Below, piece by piece: positions 36,153 to 41,970 of a stretch of 41,970 bases of DNA. The notes under the pieces are model-generated. The model saw nothing but the letters and a program-made list of their open reading frames with translations, searched no databases and was not told the origin of the DNA. Origin of the DNA: Prauserella endophytica (GTDB taxonomy: Bacteria > Actinomycetota > Actinomycetes > Mycobacteriales > Pseudonocardiaceae). How positions within the stretch are numbered: position 1 is the first letter of the stretch; each line of letters starts with the position of its first letter. The stretch is taken from positions 1 to 41,970 of the forward strand of contig NZ_SWMS01000037.1 of the NCBI RefSeq assembly GCF_005146945.1. The letters are read 5' to 3'. A program made the translations under genes and the position numbers.

Positions 36153-36464
36153 TACCGCAGAGTAGGTGAGTTCACGCGTCACGCGGCCCGGTTGCCCGAA
36201 CTAATACTTGCGAAACTCGTCACTGCGCCGCGAGCTGTCGTGAGCGGTCGTGGACCCGCGATCCCGTTTGCCTCAGCCGGTCGCTGCCCTCCGTTCGTCC
36301 TACCCCGAACGACAACTTCCGCCGTGACGAGTGCACCCCGGCCGACCGCCGGCTCATCGACGACAACCAGATCTTTGCTCGTGGCCCGGCCGCCCGAAAA
36401 CGGCCGTCCGGGTGGCATACCATCGAAAGTGTTCACGCACGGTCATCTGACGGGAAGGCGTCCC
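36153..36464. other. 312-bp intergenic region between the lipid kinase and membrane protein genes
   Basis: Divergent promoters are expected here. An imperfect inverted repeat is seen (CCCGG at 36385-36389 with CCGGG at 36408-36412, partly extended inside). A possible -10 TACCAT follows at about 36418. On the left, TACTCT precedes the lipid kinase GTG by six bases. No gene with a start signal was found. Confidence 0.3.
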
Positions 36465-36944
36465 GTGTCGCTCGCCGACAAGTTCTCCCCGGCGCCGCGC
36501 GAGGTGCGCCTCGCCGGTGCCCTCACCGCGCTGCCAGGACTGGCGCTGCTCGCGATCGGCGTGGTGCTGGTCGTGGAGTTCCTCGGACAGGAGCCCGTGG
36601 CGGGCAACAACGTCTACGCCGAGGTCGCCTACTACCTCGTGCTCGGGTTCGGTGTGCTGGCGTGCGCCGGGGGGCTGCTGCTCGGCAAGACGTGGGCGCG
36701 CTCGCCCGCGCTGGTCATCAGCCTGGTGCTCGTCGGCGTGGGGTGGTACGCCGCCGGGCCGTCCAGTCAGCCGGGCTTCGGTGTGCCGATCATGATCGCC
36801 GGGGCGGCGGTGGTGGTGCTGCTCTTCCGCAGGCCCTCGCGCGCGTGGGTGCTCGGTCAGGAGGAGGGTGAGACCGAGGAGGAGGCCGCGCGGCGCGGCG
36901 GCCTCGAGGGCCGTGCCGCCCAGCGCGAACCCGACCGGGACTAG
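36465..36944 (+). CDS. Small four-helix integral membrane protein (Rv3217c-like)
   Basis: A 159-residue protein starting at GTG 36465 after GGGAAGG. Four hydrophobic segments are clear: ALTALPGLALLAIGVVLVVE, YYLVLGFGVLACAGGLLLG, ALVISLVLVGVGWYAA and FGVPIMIAGAAVVVLLF. A charged C-terminal tail is rich in Glu and Arg (GQEEGETEEEAARRG). A similar membrane gene follows the lipid kinase in M. tuberculosis (Rv3217c, from memory). No catalytic motif is seen; function is unknown. Confidence 0.8.
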   Translation: MSLADKFSPAPREVRLAGALTALPGLALLAIGVVLVVEFLGQEPVAGNNVYAEVAYYLVLGFGVLACAGGLLLGKTWARSPALVISLVLVGVGWYAAGPSSQPGFGVPIMIAGAAVVVLLFRRPSRAWVLGQEEGETEEEAARRGGLEGRAAQREPDRD

Positions 36945-37121
36945 GCCGCCCTGCGAGGGCCTTGTCCCGCCTGGCGAGGCACCACGCTGACCCCGCTCGC
37001 CCGGCAGAGGATCGTCAGGCATGGCTTCGCTCTTCGCCAGTGTGCGCAGCGGCTCGTCGGTGAGGCGGTAGACCGGCCACTCGTCCCGCGGCCTCGCGCG
37101 AGCAGGCCGACCCTTCCGGCC

Positions 37122-37790
37122 CTAGCGCACGTGTGGGCCGAGCAACCCGTTCACGATCAGATCCGCGAGTTCCCGCGCGGTGCGTGTCTGGCTTTCCCTG
37201 GTGACCGGCTCGGCCCGGCCGAGCCGATGTGCGAGCGGCAGTTGCACCAGGCCGGCAACCGGGCTGATCACGGCGAAGAACAGCACATCCATGGGCACGG
37301 TGGGCAGGCGGCCCGCCGCCATGAGCCGTTCGACGGCCGGAACCAGCGGCCCCAGCGTCGGCGCCACATACCTCTCGTACAGGTAGTCAAGGCGCTCTGA
37401 CTCGCGGGAGAACTCGTCGGCGAGCAAGCGGCCGAGCAGCGGCGCCTCGACGGCGGCCTGATAGAAGTGGACGATCACAGCACGAACCCGCTCGGCGTCG
37501 TCGACGTCGGCTTCGAGTAGCCGCTGACGTTCCCGCTGGTCGCGTTCGAGGAGCGAATCCACCACGGTCCGCCAGAAGTTGGCCTTGGACCCGTAGCGGT
37601 CGTTGATGAAGTTGTGGCTGACGCCGAGGCGTCTCGCGAGCTCTCTGGCCGAGGTTCGGTCGTAGCCGAGTTCGGCGAAGGCCTCCATCCCCCGTCGAAG
37701 GATCTCGGCCTCGTCGGGCACCGGACGCGCGCCCGCCCCGGGTCGCCCCGGTCCTCGCGCCGCGCCGGTCACCGACTCCTCTGCCGCCAT
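37122..37790 (-). CDS. TetR-family transcriptional regulator
   Basis: A 222-residue regulator with a Gly/Arg/Pro-rich N-terminal arm. The TetR DNA-binding domain is at about residues 25-70 (ILRRGMEAFAELGYDRTSA, RELARRLGVSHNFINDRYGS, KANFWRTVVDSLL). A helical ligand domain follows. ATG 37790 has GGGGAG nine bases upstream; an in-frame ATG at 37844 would start inside the operator. It is divergent from the SDR gene, with two TGACAnnTGTCA sites between them, so it probably represses both. The ligand is unknown. Confidence 0.9.
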   Translation of the reverse strand: MAAEESVTGAARGPGRPGAGARPVPDEAEILRRGMEAFAELGYDRTSARELARRLGVSHNFINDRYGSKANFWRTVVDSLLERDQRERQRLLEADVDDAERVRAVIVHFYQAAVEAPLLGRLLADEFSRESERLDYLYERYVAPTLGPLVPAVERLMAAGRLPTVPMDVLFFAVISPVAGLVQLPLAHRLGRAEPVTRESQTRTARELADLIVNGLLGPHVR

Positions 37791-37837
37791 GCGGTCATTC
37801 TCCCCACGACTCCAGCTCACCCACCCGGGGACAACGC

Positions 37838-37876
37838 TTGACACTTGTCAGAATACATCTAATCTGACAGTTGTCA
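37838..37876 (+). promoter_or_regulatory. Promoter of the SDR gene flanked by two TetR operators
   Basis: TTGACA (37838-37843), 16 bases, then TAATCT (37860-37865) is a good vegetative promoter reading right. TGACACTTGTCA (37839-37850) covers the -35 and TGACAGTTGTCA (37865-37876) the start region. The two 12-bp sites differ at one base and start 26 bases apart, ideal for repression by the adjacent TetR protein. Confidence 0.75.
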
Positions 37877-38045
37877 GGCAGTGTTCGGATGGACTTGCCA
37901 TGGTCAGGGCAGCGCCCGGCGTGAAGCAGTGGGAATGGCCGACCGCCCACGACTCGAGGCCGGGCATCCCCGCCCGGTTCGGAGGCAAGTCCGGCCTCGA
38001 ACTCCGAGCCACCACGGACGACGCCAACCGGCAGGAGGAAGAACG

Positions 38046-39008
38046 ATGGCAAAGACCACGCCGGACATCCCGGTTCCCGATCTCACCGGCAAGCTCGCGG
38101 TGGTCACCGGAGCAAGTGACGGCGTCGGCCTTGGCCTGGCTACCCGGCTCGCCGCAGCAGGTGCGGAGATCATCATGCCGGTCCGCAACCCGCGCAAGGG
38201 CGAGGCCGCGATCGCGAAGATCCGCCGTGAGCACCCCGACGCCAGGATCTCCCTGCGTGACCTGGATCTGTCCTCGCTGGCGTCCGTCGCCGCGGTGGCG
38301 GACCGGCTCACCGAGGAGGGGCGGCCGATCCACATCCTCGTGAACAACGCCGGAGTGATGACGCCGCCCGATCGGCAGACTACAAAGGACGGTTTCGAGC
38401 TGCAGTTCGGCACCAACCACCTCGGGCATTTCGCCCTGGTAGCCCGGCTGCTTCCGCTGCTGCGCGCGGGTAAGGCCCGGATCACCTCGCAGATCAGCAT
38501 CGCCGCCAACCAGCACTCCATCAACTGGGACGATCTCCAGTGGAAAGGGAAGTACAACGGCAACCAGGCCTACAGCCAGTCGAAGATCGCGTTCGGCCTG
38601 TTCGGCCTCGAGCTCGACCGGCGCAGCCGGGACGGCGACTGGGGCATCACGAGCAACCTCTCCCATCCCGGGGTGACCCCCACCAATCTTCTCGCCGCGC
38701 GGCCGGAGGTCGGCCGCGAACGCGATACCACGCTGGTGCGGTTCATCCGCGCACTGTCCGCGCGCGGCATCCTGTTCGGGAAGGTGGAGACGGCGCTGTT
38801 GCCCGCGCTCTACGCCGCGACGTCACCCAGCGCCCAAGGCGGCGTTCTCTACGGGCCCAGCGGCTTCCGGCACCTCTCCGGCCCTCCGGCCGAGCAGAAG
38901 CTGTACTCGCGCTTGCGCAGCGCGGACGACGCCCGCCGGATCTGGAAGGTCTCCGAGGAATTGGTCGGCTTTCGCTTCCCGGCTGGGCGCGCCCAAGCAC
39001 CGGCCTGA
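38046..39008 (+). CDS. Short-chain dehydrogenase/reductase (retinol dehydrogenase-like)
   Basis: A 320-residue extended SDR. It has the NAD(P) motif [26 protein letters not shown], a catalytic Ser in [10 protein letters not shown] and the Tyr/Lys pair in [11 protein letters not shown]. The order and length fit the oxidoreductases annotated as retinol dehydrogenase-like in actinobacteria. The frame is open upstream, but ATG 38046 with AGGAGGAAG close by is the clear start, giving a leader of about 170 bases from the predicted promoter. It is probably induced when the divergent TetR protein releases its twin operators. The true substrate (alcohol, ketone or steroid) is unknown. Confidence 0.93.
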   Translation: MAKTTPDIPVPDLTGKLAVVTGASDGVGLGLATRLAAAGAEIIMPVRNPRKGEAAIAKIRREHPDARISLRDLDLSSLASVAAVADRLTEEGRPIHILVNNAGVMTPPDRQTTKDGFELQFGTNHLGHFALVARLLPLLRAGKARITSQISIAANQHSINWDDLQWKGKYNGNQAYSQSKIAFGLFGLELDRRSRDGDWGITSNLSHPGVTPTNLLAARPEVGRERDTTLVRFIRALSARGILFGKVETALLPALYAATSPSAQGGVLYGPSGFRHLSGPPAEQKLYSRLRSADDARRIWKVSEELVGFRFPAGRAQAPA

Positions 39009-39037
39009 GGCAGAACAGGGTCAAGTGAGGTTCGTCG

Positions 39038-39628
39038 TCAGGACGGCGGGACGTTCAGGTGCTGGATCTGGGGGCGGCCGCGCTCGTCGCCGAGCACCGT
39101 GATGCTCGCCGGATCGAACTTGAAATGGACGCCCGCGCTCGCTTCGAGGCCGAGCCAGCGGGCGATCAGCACACGGCTGAAGTGCCCGTGCCCGACAAGT
39201 ACGACGTCGCCGCCCGCAAGCGCGGTCCGGACGCGATCGAGGACCTTGTCGGCCCGCGCGGTGACCTGCGCCGCGCTCTCTCCGCCGGGCATCGGGTGCG
39301 ACCACACGGTCCACCCCGGCACGGTTTCGCGGATCCGCGGCGTGGTGAGGCCTTCGTAGTCGCCGTAGTCCCATTCGGCGAGGTCCTCGGTGGTCTCGTC
39401 GACGGCGAGCCCGGCCAGCTCGGCGGTGCGTACGGCCCGCGTGCGGGGGCTGCTCAGCACGAGCGCCGGTGACGTGCCGCCGTGCATGAGCGCGTAGGTG
39501 CGGCCCGCGGCGTGCGCCTGGCGTTCCCCGACGGCCGTGAGCGGAAGGTCGGTTCGGCCGGTGTGCCTGCCCGCGGCGGACCACTCGGTCTGGCCGTGAC
39601 GGAGAAGGAGGAGCACGTGCTGGTCCAC
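39038..39628 (-). CDS. Histidine phosphatase superfamily protein (phosphoglycerate mutase-like)
   Basis: A 196-residue phosphatase with the catalytic LLLRHGQTEWSAAGRHTGR (RHG motif). LSSPRTRAVRTAELAG and WDYGDYEGLTTPRI follow, and the second His lies in VLVGHGHFSRVL. Similar actinobacterial proteins act on small phosphate esters. The GTG start at 39628 has no ribosome binding site, but TATATT lies seven bases upstream, so the message is probably leaderless. It is convergent with the SDR gene and divergent from the DUF4442 gene. Confidence 0.92.
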   Translation of the reverse strand: MDQHVLLLLRHGQTEWSAAGRHTGRTDLPLTAVGERQAHAAGRTYALMHGGTSPALVLSSPRTRAVRTAELAGLAVDETTEDLAEWDYGDYEGLTTPRIRETVPGWTVWSHPMPGGESAAQVTARADKVLDRVRTALAGGDVVLVGHGHFSRVLIARWLGLEASAGVHFKFDPASITVLGDERGRPQIQHLNVPPS

Positions 39629-39635
39629 GCCTGCG

Positions 39636-39641
39636 AATATA
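39636..39641 (-). promoter_or_regulatory. -10 element of a leaderless promoter for the phosphatase gene
   Basis: TATATT on the minus strand ends seven bases before the GTG start, the spacing expected if transcription starts at or next to the start codon. No Shine-Dalgarno sequence is present and no TTGACA-like -35 is seen. Confidence 0.55.
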
Positions 39642-39658
39642 GCGGCGCCCCCGACCGG

Positions 39659-39672
39659 TTACTCATGAGTAA
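39659..39672. promoter_or_regulatory. Perfect 14-bp palindrome TTACTCATGAGTAA between divergent genes
   Basis: TTACTCATGAGTAA is fully self-complementary and AT-rich against the GC-rich background. It overlaps the first possible ATG of the DUF4442 gene (39665) and lies about 20 bases upstream of the phosphatase -10. Its form fits a TetR-family dimer operator; no regulator gene is adjacent. Confidence 0.6.
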
Positions 39673-39682
39673 TATGGCGCCC

Positions 39683-40174
39683 ATGACGACTTCGAACTCG
39701 ACATACGCGGCGTGGCGCAAGCTTTCCGGGACCACGGCGGGCCGGGCGCTCTTCTCCGCCGCGGTGTGCCTGCGTGCCCCGTACTTCCGCACCGTGCTGC
39801 CGTACGTACGCGACCTGCGGCCCGGTCGCGCGGAGGTGAGCGCGCCCAAGTGGTGGGGTGTGCACAACCACATCGGGACCTTCCATGCCATCGCCGCGTG
39901 CAACCTCGCCGAGGCCGCGTTGGGCATGCTCGCCGAGGCCACGGTGCCCTCGACGCACCGGTGGATCCCGAAGGGCATGACGGTGTCCTACCTCGCGAAG
40001 GCCGAGACGTCGCTGGTGGCGGTGGCGGAGCTGGCCGAGCCGCTCGACGTCGGCGGCGCCGGTCACGAGGGTGTCGAGGTTCCGGTCCCGGTGACGGTCA
40101 CCGACCGCCGCGGCAAGGCCGTGGTGACGGCGACCATCACGATCTGGGTCACACCCAGAAGGAGTCAGCGCTGA
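39683..40174 (+). CDS. DUF4442 hotdog-fold protein (thioesterase-like)
   Basis: About 163 residues, cytosolic. SAAVCLRAPYFRTVLPYVR is followed by the hotdog core VHNHIGTFHAIAACNLAEAA and VPSTHRWIPKGMTVSYLAKA, then strands ending VTATITIWVTP. DUF4442 proteins belong to the hotdog superfamily, related to acyl-CoA/acyl-ACP thioesterases; a fatty-acyl role is inferred. In-frame ATGs at 39665, 39674 and 39683 all lack a ribosome site. I favour 39683, because 39665 lies inside the palindrome. The stop codon lies inside a 20-bp palindrome. Confidence 0.85.
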   Translation: MTTSNSTYAAWRKLSGTTAGRALFSAAVCLRAPYFRTVLPYVRDLRPGRAEVSAPKWWGVHNHIGTFHAIAACNLAEAALGMLAEATVPSTHRWIPKGMTVSYLAKAETSLVAVAELAEPLDVGGAGHEGVEVPVPVTVTDRRGKAVVTATITIWVTPRRSQR

Positions 40175-40179
40175 CTCCT
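40160..40179. terminator. Perfect 20-bp palindrome spanning the DUF4442 stop codon
   Basis: The bases from AGGAGTCAGC to GCTGACTCCT are fully self-complementary and include the TGA stop at 40172-40174. A short hairpin (eight pairs, four-base loop) could end transcription; alternatively it is an operator for the downstream gene. There is no T-run. Confidence 0.45.
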
Positions 40180-40238
40180 CCAGGCGAGTGAAACTTAACG
40201 GTGTTTACCCAGTTGACGTGAACGCCGCTCGGGTTTGA

Positions 40239-41900
<1,662 letters not shown>

Positions 41901-41968
41901 CCGCAGTGAAGGCCACAGTGATGATGTGTGTGGGCGGGATCCCGGCACTCCTGACTCGGAAGGCCACC
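41901..41968. repeat. Partial copies of the dispersed repeat after the cholesterol oxidase gene
   Basis: CCGCAGTGAAGGCCAC at 41901-41916 begins right after the choA stop and repeats the arm seen at 34351. AAGGCCACC recurs at 41960-41968 near the window edge, so a further element may continue outside. Confidence 0.55.
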
Positions 41969-41970
41969 GA

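Noticed and set aside
36183-36440. Protein-like frame on the + strand (segment DNFRRDECTPADRRLIDDNQ)
   Set aside because: It looks less biased than usual noise but has no start codon with a ribosome site, no recognisable family and no continuation into the next gene.
36945-37121. Minus-strand reading EWPVYRLTDEPLRTLAKSEA between the membrane protein and TetR genes
   Set aside because: It resembles a protein segment and may be a gene remnant, but the frame is bounded by a stop about 25 codons upstream and I cannot connect it to any family. No feature was called.

Overview
The window is high-GC actinobacterial chromosome. Its gene set points to the Pseudonocardiaceae (Saccharomonospora/Prauserella/Amycolatopsis type): mtrAB-lpqB, WhiB1, the SigH/SigR-RshA pair, PdtaS, an EspG-type ESX chaperone and a DUF3558 lipoprotein, with frequent GTG/TTG starts and GTGA/ATGA stop-start overlaps. 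No plasmid, phage, IS or CRISPR features were seen. The species call is an inference from gene content.

From memory, the backbone follows the Mycobacterium tuberculosis block Rv3248c to Rv3217c: ahcY, tmk, mtrA, mtrB, lpqB, comF, hpf, secA1, an Rv3235-like gene, a WS/DGAT-type protein, a DUF6912 protein, rsgA, an HMCES/SRAP protein, sigH, rshA, pdtaS, whiB1, a lipid kinase and a membrane protein. Several modules interrupt it.

Region by region: (1) 44-4751: a large membrane protein with a degenerate hydrolase domain, divergent from ahcY and tmk. (2) 4732-9369: an accessory island between tmk and mtrA. It holds an intact MarR-type regulator plus flavin monooxygenase pair and an intact IclR regulator. 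The rest is wreckage: a Rieske oxygenase tail, a GcvT-domain fragment, a sarcosine-oxidase-like N-terminus, a Rieske ferredoxin with a frameshift and a lost cluster ligand, and a multiply deleted ferredoxin reductase. Together these look like a dead N-methyl (betaine/dimethylglycine/sarcosine type) or aromatic oxidation pathway. (3) 9431-18514: mtrA-mtrB-lpqB-comF, then hpf and secA. (4) 18580-22912: an Rv3235-like gene, a small HAD protein and a four-gene ESX-substrate-like operon (helical protein, DUF3558 lipoprotein, WXG/PPE-like protein, EspG). (5) 22913-30883: a TrmH-type methyltransferase, a WS/DGAT homologue with an altered active-site motif, a DUF6912 protein, pruA, a lipoprotein, rsgA, and HMCES with an alpha/beta hydrolase. 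(6) 30898-36944: a stress and signalling cluster with YbaK, sigH/rshA behind a consensus autoregulatory promoter, ribosomal protein bL37, pdtaS, whiB1 with CRP-like sites, a diacylglycerol-kinase-type gene and a small membrane protein. (7) 37122-41900: a TetR regulator with twin operators facing an SDR, a histidine phosphatase, a DUF4442 protein and a Tat-exported cholesterol-oxidase-type enzyme.

The most unusual non-coding signals are a dispersed intergenic palindromic repeat (core AAGGCCACCTT, at least five places), an exact 52-bp tandem repeat with C-rich hairpin loops after pdtaS, and several clean operators described below.
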